Part shown: positions 7,363 to 15,888 of the stretch, piece by piece | Layout of the letters: every line of letters starts with the position of its first letter | Position numbering within the stretch: the first letter of the stretch is position 1 | Assembly: GCA_947575275.1 (NCBI GenBank) | Contig: CANPMS010000011.1 | Location: 1 to 50,208, forward strand | Source of the DNA: an uncultured Clostridium sp. | Lineage (GTDB): Bacteria > Bacillota > Clostridia > Lachnospirales > Lachnospiraceae | Length of the DNA stretch: 50,208 nt | Reading direction: 5' to 3' | Position numbers and translations under genes: made by a program | The notes under the pieces: model-generated | What the model was told of the DNA's origin: nothing | Databases searched by the model: none | The model's input: only the letters and a program-made list of their open reading frames with translations

Positions 7363-8814
7363 ATGATAACCAATGACGCGACGATTCTTCGTATTAAACA
7401 TGATGTGCTTTATGAGGTGGCTAAACTGGCCTGGGAGGGAAAGCTGGATGAGGAAAAGGATGAGCTTCCCTATCGCATGATTCCCGGTCCGCAGGCTCAG
7501 TTTCGCTGCTGTGTCTATAAAGAACGGGAAATTATCAGACAGAGAATACGCCTGGCATCTGGTCAGTGTCCCTCTGGGATGGATTCCATGAATGTAGTAC
7601 AGGTTATTAATTCGGCGTGTGAGGAATGTCCGATTGCATCTTATACGGTGACGGATAACTGCCGGAAATGTATGGGGAAGGCGTGCCAGAATTCCTGCGA
7701 GTTCGGCGCGATTTCCATGAGTGATACCCGTGCGTATATTGACCCAAATAAATGTAAGGAGTGCGGAAAATGCGCCAAGGCGTGTCCGTACAGCGCGATT
7801 GCCCATCTGGAGCGCCCCTGTAAGAAAGCGTGCCCGGTGGATGCGATTACATATGATGAATACGGGATCTGTGTGATTGATGAAAAGAAATGTATCCAGT
7901 GCGGCGCCTGCATTCATAGCTGCCCCTTCGGAGCGATTGGAACAAAAACCTTTGTTGTGGATGTGATTCGCCTGATTAATGCGGGAAAGCGGGTTGTGGC
8001 GATGCTGGCCCCGTCTACGGAGGGACAGTTTGGCGAGGAGATTACCATGGCCAGCTGGAAGACTGCATTGAAGAAGGTTGGCTTTGCAGATATGGTGGAA
8101 GTAGGACTTGGCGGCGATTTGACCGCGGCTTCGGAGGCGGCAGAATGGGCAGAAGCGTATAAGGAGGGCAAGAAGATGACCACATCCTGCTGTCCGGCTT
8201 TTGTCAACATGATCAAGCAGCATTTCCCCATGCTGCTGGAGAATATGTCCACTACGGTTTCTCCTATGTGCGGCGTTTCCCGTATGCTGAAGGAGCGGGA
8301 TCCTGAGACTGTTACCGTGTTTATCGGACCATGTATCGCGAAAAAGAGTGAGACCATGGACTTGAACATTACCGGAAATGCAGATTATGCTATGACTTTT
8401 GGCGAGATTCGTGCCATGATGCGTGCAAAGAATGTGGAGCTGGAGCCGGAGGAGAATACTTATCAGGAAAGCTCCGTCTACGGCAAGCGGTTTGGCAATG
8501 CCGGGGGCGTGACGGCAGCAGTGGTTCAGTGCTTCAAAGAGATGAACGAGGACATAGAGCCAAACGTGATGAAGTGCAATGGAGCAGCGGAATGTAAGAA
8601 AGCTTTGCTGCTTATGAAGGTTGGAAAACTGCCGGCTGACTTCGTGGAAGGCATGGCTTGTGTGGGAGGCTGTGTAGGCGGACCCAGCCAGCACAAGAGC
8701 GAGATGGAAGCCAAGAAAGCGCGGGATTTCCTGATTGGGCAGGCAGATGGGCGTCAGGTACATGAGAACTTAAAGAGCCTGGGTGCGGATAGTGTGGCGA
8801 TGCACCGTCACTAG
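7363..8814 (+). CDS. [FeFe]-hydrogenase, group B-like
   Basis: A 483-residue enzyme. The N-terminal region has a cysteine-rich segment (CEECPIA and CRKCMGKACQNSC) and two 4Fe-4S motifs (CKECGKCAKAC and CIQCGACIHSC). The H-domain has L1 TSCCPAF, L2 GPCIAKKSE and L3 MACVGGCVGGP. All H-cluster cysteines and the L1 proton-relay cysteine are present, so it should be catalytic. TSCCPAF and the N-terminal layout fit the group B enzymes of clostridia (Clostridium pasteurianum hydrogenase III type), whose physiological role is unsettled. A strong GAGGAGG site precedes the ATG. It follows the sensor and phosphatase genes in one operon, so it may be their regulated output. Confidence 0.9.
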   Translation: MITNDATILRIKHDVLYEVAKLAWEGKLDEEKDELPYRMIPGPQAQFRCCVYKEREIIRQRIRLASGQCPSGMDSMNVVQVINSACEECPIASYTVTDNCRKCMGKACQNSCEFGAISMSDTRAYIDPNKCKECGKCAKACPYSAIAHLERPCKKACPVDAITYDEYGICVIDEKKCIQCGACIHSCPFGAIGTKTFVVDVIRLINAGKRVVAMLAPSTEGQFGEEITMASWKTALKKVGFADMVEVGLGGDLTAASEAAEWAEAYKEGKKMTTSCCPAFVNMIKQHFPMLLENMSTTVSPMCGVSRMLKERDPETVTVFIGPCIAKKSETMDLNITGNADYAMTFGEIRAMMRAKNVELEPEENTYQESSVYGKRFGNAGGVTAAVVQCFKEMNEDIEPNVMKCNGAAECKKALLLMKVGKLPADFVEGMACVGGCVGGPSQHKSEMEAKKARDFLIGQADGRQVHENLKSLGADSVAMHRH

Positions 8815-8863
8815 GGCAAAAGACCCCTGCGCTAATACAGCTTCTTAAAGAAGGAGAGCAAGT

Positions 8864-10075
8864 ATGAAGTACGATTTTACCACAATTATGGAGCGAAAGG
8901 GAAGGGATGCCATTGCTCTGGACTGGCTTGGAAAGGGATGGGGAGGTGCACCTGATGCCCCGAAGGAGGGCTTTGATGCGATTCCCATGTGGGTAGCCGA
9001 TATGAATTTTGCTACCGTGCCTACCGTACAGGAAGTGATGATTGAGCGTGTAAAGCACCCGGCGTTCGGGTATTTTGAACCGTCAAAGGAGTACTATGAT
9101 TCGATTATCCGCTGGCAGAAGGTGCGCAATGGAGTGAAGGAGCTGACCGCTAAATGTATCGGATACGAAAACGGTGTCCTGGGTGGTCTGGTGTCTGTGC
9201 TGGAGGCTTTTACTGCGCCGGGCGATGCGGTGTTGCTGCATAGCCCCACTTATATTGGATTTACGCAGAGTATTGAGAATGCGGGGCGCAGGATTGTCCA
9301 TTCTCCGCTGATACGGGATGAAGATGGCATTTGGCGCATGGACTATGCAGATATGGACGCAAAGCTTAAAGCCAATAAAATTCATCTGGCAGTTTTTTGC
9401 AGTCCGCACAATCCCAGCGGGCGTGTGTGGAAAGAGTGGGAGATTGAGCGGGCAATGGAGGTATATCGCTATAACCGCTGTGTGGTGATTTCTGATGAAA
9501 TCTGGTCTGATATTTTGCTGAATGGAAATCGTCATATTCCCACCCAGTCGGTGAGTGAGGATGCACGCAGCCGAACCATCGCTCTGTATGCGCCGTCAAA
9601 AACCTTTAATCTGGCGGGACTGGTAGGTTCGTATCATATTATTTACGATTCGTATTTGCGTGACCGGGTGAGGGCTCAGAGCGAGAAAAGCCATTATAAC
9701 AATGTGAATGTGATGAGCATGCACGCTCTGATTGGAGCATATCGGTCGGAAGGATATGAGTGGGTTTCGGAGCTGTGCCAGGTGTTAAGTGAGAATGTGA
9801 ATTTTGCCTGCGACTATATTGACCGTTATTTTCCGGGTGTGAACGTGATGAAGCCAGAAGGTACTTATATGCTGTTTCTGGACTGCACGGACTGGTGTAT
9901 GGAGCATGGCAAAAGTCTGGATCAGGCGCTGAAGGCAGGATGGGATGTGGGCGTTGCGTGGCAGGACGGACGTGCGTTTCATGGTTCTTGCGCAATCCGT
10001 TCGAACCTGGCGTCGCCCCTGTCCAGAATTATGGAAGCGTTTGAGCGGATGCGGATGTATGTATTTACGGATTGA
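8864..10075 (+). CDS. PLP-dependent aminotransferase, MalY/PatB cystathionine beta-lyase family
   Basis: A 403-residue fold-type I PLP enzyme. Family motifs include PMWVADMNF near the N-terminus, FCSPHNPSGRVW, ISDEIWSDI and the PLP-binding lysine in APSKTFNLAGL (Lys246). Relatives cleave cystathionine or cysteine C-S bonds, giving pyruvate, ammonia and a thiol or sulfide. AAGGAG precedes the start. It is 49 bases after the hydrogenase, with no terminator seen between them, so read-through is likely. A role in sulfur supply near iron-sulfur enzymes is only a guess. A strong terminator follows. Confidence 0.88.
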   Translation: MKYDFTTIMERKGRDAIALDWLGKGWGGAPDAPKEGFDAIPMWVADMNFATVPTVQEVMIERVKHPAFGYFEPSKEYYDSIIRWQKVRNGVKELTAKCIGYENGVLGGLVSVLEAFTAPGDAVLLHSPTYIGFTQSIENAGRRIVHSPLIRDEDGIWRMDYADMDAKLKANKIHLAVFCSPHNPSGRVWKEWEIERAMEVYRYNRCVVISDEIWSDILLNGNRHIPTQSVSEDARSRTIALYAPSKTFNLAGLVGSYHIIYDSYLRDRVRAQSEKSHYNNVNVMSMHALIGAYRSEGYEWVSELCQVLSENVNFACDYIDRYFPGVNVMKPEGTYMLFLDCTDWCMEHGKSLDQALKAGWDVGVAWQDGRAFHGSCAIRSNLASPLSRIMEAFERMRMYVFTD

Positions 10076-10094
10076 TCATATATAATGAGAAAGA

Positions 10095-10130
10095 CCCCCT
10101 ATTTGGCTGCTGCCTTATAGGGGTTTTTTC
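10095..10130 (+). terminator. Intrinsic terminator after the aminotransferase
   Basis: CCCCTAT (10096-10102) pairs with ATAGGGG (10117-10123), with a nested GGC/GCC in the loop and TTTTTTC after the stem. A related hairpin occurs at 11283-11320. Confidence 0.85.
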
Positions 10131-10196
10131 GACTAATTATTACATTAAAGTTGCTATGTATGACAGATAGACTGAGAAATGTGAAATTTGTGGTAG

Positions 10197-10523
10197 AATG
10201 CAGTAGAAATTTTAAAAGAAAATGCAGATGGTACATTGTATGTATAGTACTACACTCAATTTCCAGATGGTACAATGTCAAAGTTAAAAAAGGGTACACT
10301 TTTTCCAAATGCCTGGAGCGATGAAGATATTATAAGCAGTATTAAGCAGATTAGCAATACAGCTCCAGTAGGCCAAAGAACAGCAAATAATATAACTACA
10401 ACGTTACATAATGGAACAATAAACGGTGTTGAGATTGATGTAATTGTGGAAAATGGGAATATTACTGCCGGTTATCCTGTCGGAGGAAAACCGACTCCTA
10501 GTTTTGATCCAATACTTAAATAG
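10197..10523 (+). pseudogene. Remnant of an EndoU-like polymorphic toxin C-terminus
   Basis: An open frame of 82 codons from ATG 10275 reads GTLFPNAWSDEDIISSIKQI ... NGTINGVEIDVIVENGNITA GYP. This resembles the C-terminal half of bacterial EndoU nuclease domains (FPxxWsdexIxxaI ... GxvdGVkIxVvvxxGxIxTAyP). The same frame continues upstream as NAVEILKENADGTLYV, a TAG stop at 10245, then YYTQFPDGT, which looks like the preceding strand of the domain broken by a nonsense change. The N-terminal half with the catalytic histidines, and any delivery domain, are missing. No convincing ribosome binding site precedes 10275. It is probably a displaced toxin tip that kept its immunity gene. Confidence 0.6.
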
Positions 10524-10533
10524 TGAGGTGAAT

Positions 10534-10962
10534 ATGATAATAGAAGATTTTGTAAAATTTATAAATGATGTATCGAAGGAAAATGCATCGGAAGATTATT
10601 GGTATGATGTTGGTGTAGATGAAGCTCAAAATATGCTTAAAGAATTTTCGCGAGAAGATTGGAGTTTGCTCAGAAAACTAATAAAAGATAAGCCGGTTGA
10701 ATGGCAAAAAAAAGTGATATATAGTTTTGATGGCGAAAATGCTGAACAAGAAATAAGAGCTATATTTAATGTTATCAGTACTGAAGACAGAGAGTTATTT
10801 GAGATGTGTATTGATTCATTAAGATGTTTAGTAAATGAAAAAACAAAAAGTTTAATATTGGAAAGACCAGAACTTTTAGAAAAAGTACAATCCTTGATGT
10901 TCGAAAATAATAGTATAACCCAAAAAGTCTACATGGATTTTTTAGAAAAAATTAAAACTTAA
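10534..10962 (+). CDS. Probable immunity protein for the EndoU-like remnant
   Basis: A 142-residue, acidic, apparently all-helical soluble protein without signal peptide or membrane segment. It starts ten bases after the toxin remnant behind GAGGTG. Small acidic proteins immediately 3' of a polymorphic toxin tip are usually the cognate immunity protein; a cytoplasmic location suits an RNase target. The sequence is AT-rich compared with the hydrogenase genes. I do not recognise its family. Alternative: an unrelated HEAT-like small protein. Confidence 0.55.
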   Translation: MIIEDFVKFINDVSKENASEDYWYDVGVDEAQNMLKEFSREDWSLLRKLIKDKPVEWQKKVIYSFDGENAEQEIRAIFNVISTEDRELFEMCIDSLRCLVNEKTKSLILERPELLEKVQSLMFENNSITQKVYMDFLEKIKT

Positions 10963-10993
10963 GCTAGAGATTTATTTTAAAACCAAGAATTAT

Positions 10994-11209
10994 TTGCCCC
11001 GCTTTGCCGAACGATGTCCCACGGCTGAGGTGGCAGAATTCCGAAAATCACAAAAACTGGGTGCCATGAAGCTGAACAAGGTATCCGATGCAGGAGGGGG
11101 AATAAAAAGGGGGATTTCCAAGGGCGCAAGGAAGGCGTTTGGAGGGAAATTAGCAGAAGAAGCAGAGGAGAAGGTAGATGGTTCTCTGTCAAGATTTAGT
11201 ACAAGTTAA
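10994..11209 (+). CDS. Short ORF of unknown nature, probable gene remnant
   Basis: The frame runs open from about 10963 to 11209 and encodes a basic, Gly/Lys-rich C-terminus (GGGIKRGISKGARKAFGGKL). Only a TTG start without a ribosome binding site is available. It lies between the immunity gene and a terminator, and could be the C-terminus of a lost mobile or toxin-related gene. No family recognised; expression doubtful. Confidence 0.25.
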   Translation: MPRFAERCPTAEVAEFRKSQKLGAMKLNKVSDAGGGIKRGISKGARKAFGGKLAEEAEEKVDGSLSRFSTS

Positions 11210-11282
11210 AAACAGGGATTTCCCATCCTAGCCTCTGATGCAGTATAACTGCCCCATCCTTTGCAAAAGAAAAATATGAAGA

Positions 11283-11320
11283 AAGAACCTCTATTTGGCA
11301 GCAGCCTCACAGGGGTTCTT
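11283..11320. terminator. Terminator-like hairpin between convergent units
   Basis: AAGAACCTCT (11283-11292) pairs with AGGGGTTCTT (11311-11320) over 10 bp with one T-G pair. Its sequence is clearly related to the terminator at 10095-10130, including the TATTTGGC..GC..CC loop. It lies where the + remnant region meets the - hydrogenase operon. Confidence 0.6.
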
Positions 11321-11330
11321 TGTCAGTCTG

Positions 11331-11352
11331 GGGCGGGGAAAATTCCCCGCCC
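11331..11352 (-). terminator. GC-rich hairpin just after hydA
   Basis: GGGCGGGGAA (11331-11340) pairs perfectly with TTCCCCGCCC (11343-11352). It begins eight bases after the hydA stop on the minus strand. There is no U-tract, so it is more likely an mRNA-end stabiliser or part of a composite terminator with 11283-11320. Confidence 0.5.
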
Positions 11353-11359
11353 GATTGAT

Positions 11360-13108
11360 TTAAATTTGATTCACCCTTCTCTTGACATAGGTAGTGTGCA
11401 GCAGATGATGCGCTTTCTCCCCGCCCGGTTTCCCAAGATAAGTGGCGTAAAGCTCCTTGATAGCCGGATTCTCGTGAGATTTGCGAATCGGGTTATCCTT
11501 ATCAGAATCGTAGAGCACCTTTGCCCGCAGAGCGCGGATATCTACGGTGTTGCGCACATACCCGGGCTGCTGGGGCTGTCCGCCCCCATTGACACAGCCC
11601 CCGGGGCAGCCCATAATTTCGATAAAATGATAATCTGCTTCACCAGCCTTCACCTTATCAAGCAGCTTCTTTGCGTTGCCAAGACCAGATGCAACTGCTA
11701 CCTTCACGTCCATGCCTGCCACAGTATAGGAAGCTTCCTTGATTCCATCCATACCGCGAACCTCGGTAAAGTCCAGAGACTTCAGCTCCTCGCCGGTCAA
11801 AGTTTCCACAGCAGTTCTAAGGGCCGCTTCCATAACGCCTCCCGTAGCGCCGAAGATAACAGCTGCGCCGGTGCCAAGTCCCAAGGGCGTGTCAAACTCT
11901 TCATTGGGCAGGGTCTGGAATTTTAAGCCCACCTTACGAATCATTCTGGCCAGCTCCCTGGTAGTCAGCGCGTAGTCCACATCCGGCGCCCCGTTGGCTG
12001 CCTGATCGGCGCGCTGTATCTCAAACTTCTTTGCGGTACATGGCATAATAGATACAGATACAATATCTTTCGGGTCAAGTCCCATTTTCTCTGCGTAGTA
12101 GGATTTGGCAATAGCGCCGAACATCTGCTGGGGAGATTTACAGCTGGACAGATGCTCAGTCATATCCGGGAAATAGTGCTCACAGTATTTAATCCAGCCC
12201 GGAGAGCAGGAGGTAATCATCGGAAGCACGCCTCCGTTCTGTACCCGTGAAATAAACTCATTGGCCTCCTCCATAATAGTTAAATCCGCGCCAAAGTTCG
12301 TGTCAAATACCTTGTCAAAGCCGATTCTGCGAAGAGCTGCCGCCATCTTGCCCTCAGTGTTGGTTCCAACCGGATAGCCGAATTCCTCGCCCAGCGCTGC
12401 GCGAACAGCGGGAGCAGTCTGCACAATTACATGCTTTGCAGGGTCTGCAATGGCAGCCAGAACCTGATCAATCTGAGATTTCTCCTGAAGGGCTCCCGTA
12501 GGGCACACTGCGATACACTGACCACAGGATACACAAGAGGTCTCCCCCAGCCCCATATCGAAGGGAGAACCAATAAAGGTTGCAAAGCCGCGCATATTCG
12601 GACCGATTACGCCGATTGCCTGTACTTTCTCACAGACTGCGGAGCAGCGGCGGCACAGGATACACTTGCTGTTATCACGGGTCATGTGCACTGCGCTCTC
12701 ATCAATGCAAGAGGGGGTGCGCTCACCATCGTACAGCCTCTCATCCTCCACACCCAGCTCCTTACAGAGCTGTTGCAGTTCGCAGTTTCCGCTGCGCACG
12801 CAGGATAAGCATGTACGGTTGTGATTGGATAACAGAAGCTGTAACGTTTTCTTGCGGGAATCAAGAACCTTCGGAGTGTTTGTCCACACCTCCATACCCT
12901 CATTGATAGGGTATACGCAGGAAGGCACCAGGCTTCTCGCGCCCTTGACTTCCACCACGCAGATGCGGCAGGCGCCGATTTCATTAATTTCCTTTAAAAA
13001 GCAGAGAGTCGGAATCTCGATGTGCGCCAGCCGGGCCGTTTCCAGAATGGTGGAACCTTTTGGAGCACTTACTTCTATACCGTTAATTTTAATTGTAATC
13101 TTCTCCAT
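11360..13108 (-). CDS. hydA: [FeFe]-hydrogenase catalytic subunit, electron-bifurcating HydA type
   Basis: A 582-residue group A enzyme. In order: an N-terminal [2Fe-2S] domain (C36, C47, C50, C64), a His-ligated [4Fe-4S] cluster (H96, C100, C103, C109), two 4Fe-4S motifs (CILCRRCSAVC and CVSCGQCIAVC), then the H-domain with L1 TSCSPGW, L2 MPCTAKKFE and L3 EIMGCPGGCVNGGG. Together with the HydB- and HydC-like subunits encoded upstream it should make H2 from NADH plus reduced ferredoxin, or run in reverse, in the cytoplasm. L1 has Ser in place of the second cysteine of TSCCPGW, and a cysteine appears shortly after in SSCKSPQQ. It is the last gene of the five-gene minus operon, 15 bases after hydB. 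Confidence 0.93.
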   Translation of the reverse strand: MEKITIKINGIEVSAPKGSTILETARLAHIEIPTLCFLKEINEIGACRICVVEVKGARSLVPSCVYPINEGMEVWTNTPKVLDSRKKTLQLLLSNHNRTCLSCVRSGNCELQQLCKELGVEDERLYDGERTPSCIDESAVHMTRDNSKCILCRRCSAVCEKVQAIGVIGPNMRGFATFIGSPFDMGLGETSCVSCGQCIAVCPTGALQEKSQIDQVLAAIADPAKHVIVQTAPAVRAALGEEFGYPVGTNTEGKMAAALRRIGFDKVFDTNFGADLTIMEEANEFISRVQNGGVLPMITSCSPGWIKYCEHYFPDMTEHLSSCKSPQQMFGAIAKSYYAEKMGLDPKDIVSVSIMPCTAKKFEIQRADQAANGAPDVDYALTTRELARMIRKVGLKFQTLPNEEFDTPLGLGTGAAVIFGATGGVMEAALRTAVETLTGEELKSLDFTEVRGMDGIKEASYTVAGMDVKVAVASGLGNAKKLLDKVKAGEADYHFIEIMGCPGGCVNGGGQPQQPGYVRNTVDIRALRAKVLYDSDKDNPIRKSHENPAIKELYATYLGKPGGEKAHHLLHTTYVKRRVNQI

Positions 13109-13123
13109 ACTAATTTTCCTCCA

Positions 13124-14911
13124 TTACTGTTTATAGATTGCGCCGAATTTACACTTTTCCATGCAGGCGCCGCACTTGATACATTTCTCAATATCGATGA
13201 TGTGCGGGTTCTTAACAGAACCGATAATGGCGTTTGCAGGGCAGTTGCGTGCACACAGGGTACAGCCCTTACATTTATCTGCCTCAATATGATAGGAGAG
13301 CAGCGCTTTACATACTCCTGCAGGACATTGCTTTTCTTTAATATGGGTCTCGTACTCATCACGGAAATACCGCAGGGTGGACAGTACCGGGTTTGGAGCT
13401 GTCTGACCGAGACCGCAGGCAGAATTGTCTTTTACATAATAACACAGCTCCTCCAGTGTATCTAAATCCTGCAGCTCAGCAGCGCCATTGGTAATTTTTG
13501 TAAGGATTTCCAGCATACGCTTGGTGCCGATCCGGCACGGGGTACATTTTCCGCAGGACTCTTCCACGGTGAATTCCAGGAAGAATTTTGCAATATCCAC
13601 CATACAATCGGTTTCATCCATGACAATCAGTCCGCCGGAGCCCATCATAGAGCCAATGGAAATCAGGTTATCATAGTCAATAGGAATATCAAAATGCTCC
13701 GACGGAATACAGCCGCCGGAAGGACCGCCGGTCTGTGCCGCCTTAAACTTTCTTCCATTGGGGATACCGCCGCCAATCTCTTCGATTACCTCGCGGAGAG
13801 TGGTACCCATGGGGATTTCCACAAGTCCCGTGTTGTGAATTTTTCCACCGAGAGCGAACACCTTGGTGCCCTTGGACTTTTCCGTACCCATGGAAGCGAA
13901 CCATTCCGCGCCGTTTAAGATAATCTGGGGAATATTTGCATAAGTCTCCACGTTGTTTAAAATGGTCGGCTTGCCAAACAGACCTTTCTGTGCCGGGAAC
14001 GGCGGTCTGGGTTTTGGCTCGCCCCGGTTGCCTTCGATGGAGGTCATAAGAGCAGTTTCCTCACCGCACACAAACGCTCCTGCACCCAGGCGCAGGTCAA
14101 TATCGAAGTCGAAACCGGTGCCGAAAATATCCTTTCCTAAAAGCTCCATTTCGCGGGCCTGGTTAATTGCAATTCGCAGACGCTCAACGGCAATGGGGTA
14201 TTCGGCACGCACATAAATATAGCCCTGGCTTGCTCCGATAGCATATCCCGCGATTGCCATCGCCTCCAATACTGCGTGGGGGTCGCCTTCCAGAATAGAG
14301 CGATCCATGAATGCCCCCGGGTCACCCTCATCCGCATTACAGCATACATATTTCTGGTCGGCATCATTGCCCTGTGCCAGCTTCCACTTTAAGCCGGTGG
14401 AGAAGCCGCCGCCGCCGCGTCCGCGAAGTCCTGAATTTATCAGGCACTGGATAACGTCATCCGGCGTCATCTCAGTCAAAACCTTGCCCAGCGCCTGGTA
14501 TCCGCCGGTGCCTATATACTCCTCAATAATTTCCGGATTAATAATACCGCAGTTGCGAAGGGCAATACGGTTCTGCTTTTTATAAAAGTCCGTATCCATC
14601 AGCGCTTTGATGCCTGATGGGGTAACCGTTTCCTGGTACAGAAGGCGTGTTACCACACGGCCCTTAAGCAGGTGCTCCTGCACAATCTCCGGAATATCCT
14701 CTATTTTGACCATTGAATAGAAGCTTGCATCTGGGTATACAATCATAATTGGTCCCAGTGCGCAGAGACCGTGGCAGCCTGTCTGGACTACGGAGACCTC
14801 ATTCTCCAGACCTGCACTTCTGAGTTCCTCCTTAAGCGCTTCCATAATCTGCTGGCTTCCGGAGGAGGTACAGCCTGTTCCGCCGCAAACCAATACATGT
14901 GAACGATACAT
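13124..14911 (-). CDS. hydB: NADH-binding flavoprotein subunit of bifurcating hydrogenase (NuoF-like)
   Basis: A 595-residue protein. An N-terminal thioredoxin-like [2Fe-2S] domain (GGTGCTSSGSQ ... QTGCHGLC) is followed by the FMN/NADH-binding NuoF core (GRGGGGFSTGLKW; GAGAFVCGEETALM; GGPSGGCIP), the NuoF cluster motif ESCGKCTPCRIG, and a C-terminal pair of 4Fe-4S motifs (CKGCTLCARNC and CIKCGACMEKC). Its role is NADH oxidation or NAD+ reduction and flavin-based electron bifurcation with HydA and HydC. Length and domain order match clostridial HydB/HymB proteins. Confidence 0.94.
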   Translation of the reverse strand: MYRSHVLVCGGTGCTSSGSQQIMEALKEELRSAGLENEVSVVQTGCHGLCALGPIMIVYPDASFYSMVKIEDIPEIVQEHLLKGRVVTRLLYQETVTPSGIKALMDTDFYKKQNRIALRNCGIINPEIIEEYIGTGGYQALGKVLTEMTPDDVIQCLINSGLRGRGGGGFSTGLKWKLAQGNDADQKYVCCNADEGDPGAFMDRSILEGDPHAVLEAMAIAGYAIGASQGYIYVRAEYPIAVERLRIAINQAREMELLGKDIFGTGFDFDIDLRLGAGAFVCGEETALMTSIEGNRGEPKPRPPFPAQKGLFGKPTILNNVETYANIPQIILNGAEWFASMGTEKSKGTKVFALGGKIHNTGLVEIPMGTTLREVIEEIGGGIPNGRKFKAAQTGGPSGGCIPSEHFDIPIDYDNLISIGSMMGSGGLIVMDETDCMVDIAKFFLEFTVEESCGKCTPCRIGTKRMLEILTKITNGAAELQDLDTLEELCYYVKDNSACGLGQTAPNPVLSTLRYFRDEYETHIKEKQCPAGVCKALLSYHIEADKCKGCTLCARNCPANAIIGSVKNPHIIDIEKCIKCGACMEKCKFGAIYKQ

Positions 14912-14923
14912 ATGTAATCCTCC

Positions 14924-15301
14924 TTATTTAATATCTGCTGAGTTCAAGGTGTAATGTTCCACCACACGACCTCCGATTAAGTGGCGCTCAACAATTTCCG
15001 CCGCCTTCTCCGGGTTCATTTTGATATAGGTTACCTTCGGTTTTCCGGGCTCTATAATTTCAACGATTGGTTCGTACTGGCAAAGTCCGATGCAGCCTGT
15101 CTGCGTCACTGCCACTTTATCCACCAGTCCTTTCTCCTGCACCAGGTTGGAGAGGGTGGTCAGAACTGGTCTTGCGCCGCTGGCAATCCCGCAGGTTGCC
15201 ATGCCGACCACCACGCGGGTATGGGTGTGATCCTCTGCGCGCATACCGACCTGCCCCTGCATCTTTTCGCGGATGGCTCTTAATTCTTCGAGACTTTTCA
15301 T
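14924..15301 (-). CDS. Thioredoxin-like [2Fe-2S] ferredoxin of the hydrogenase operon
   Basis: A 125-residue protein with the [2Fe-2S] pattern ATCGIASGA ... QTGCIGLCQYEP, like the N-terminal domain of HydB. Such stand-alone copies are regular members of clostridial bifurcating hydrogenase operons and are thought to be electron carriers or extra subunits. It lies 12 bases before hydB on the same strand, with a GGAGG-like site before the start. Confidence 0.88.
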   Translation of the reverse strand: MKSLEELRAIREKMQGQVGMRAEDHTHTRVVVGMATCGIASGARPVLTTLSNLVQEKGLVDKVAVTQTGCIGLCQYEPIVEIIEPGKPKVTYIKMNPEKAAEIVERHLIGGRVVEHYTLNSADIK

Positions 15302-15325
15302 GTAATCCTCCTGTTCTGGCGAGCC

Positions 15326-15883
15326 TTAATAGACTGCGCCGTGGTCTGTTTCCAGTTTGTTTTCTATCAGGTATTCCTTTATATATTGCGAGACCTCAGG
15401 TGTGTCAAAGGGCACGTCCCCGAGCACCTGCCTGAACGCTCTGGTATCCAGTGTAAATTCTGCTCCATTATAACGGTATCGGTAAAGAAATTCTGTATCA
15501 GGGTGGTATAGAATCAAAGTATGTACCGTGCTGGTGATGTCGCCAAGGGGCATTCTGTCAATATGGGACAGTACAAAAACTGCCGTCACTGTCGTGCCCT
15601 TTCCCGGTTCAGATTCAATCTGAAAGGAACCTCCGGTGCTTTCCGCCGCATATTTGAAAAACGGGACTCCAAGTCCAACTTTCCGTGTGGTGCGGCTGGT
15701 GAAAAACGGGTCTGTCACACAACTTACCTGCTCCTTCGTCATTCCGCAGCCATTGTCCGCAATAATGACAGTTAATTTATCCGCTCTTTCGTCTGCATCC
15801 ACAATGAGTTGTACGAAAGATGCGCCTGCACGGGTGGAATTTTCCGCTATATCAAGGATATTCAAAGAAATTTCCGGCATCAT
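15326..15883 (-). CDS. GHKL-type ATPase (histidine-kinase-like) in hydrogenase operon
   Basis: A 185-residue soluble protein with Bergerat-fold motifs: N-box LDIAENSTRAGAS, G1 DNGCGM and G2 KVGLGVPFFKYAAESTGG. It has no dimerisation/phosphoacceptor histidine domain and no membrane segment, so it is not a classical sensor kinase. It may be a Ser kinase, an anti-sigma-like protein or a regulator of the hydrogenase. Its neighbours are the NuoE-like gene (6 bases upstream) and the [2Fe-2S] gene downstream. A second small GHKL protein is encoded in the divergent operon. Confidence 0.85.
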   Translation of the reverse strand: MMPEISLNILDIAENSTRAGASFVQLIVDADERADKLTVIIADNGCGMTKEQVSCVTDPFFTSRTTRKVGLGVPFFKYAAESTGGSFQIESEPGKGTTVTAVFVLSHIDRMPLGDITSTVHTLILYHPDTEFLYRYRYNGAEFTLDTRAFRQVLGDVPFDTPEVSQYIKEYLIENKLETDHGAVY

Positions 15884-15888
15884 AGGCG

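Noticed and set aside
7288..8763. A 491-codon open frame antisense to the group B hydrogenase
   Set aside because: The opposite strand encodes an unmistakable hydrogenase with all cysteine motifs; the antisense frame has shadow-type His/Arg/Leu composition.
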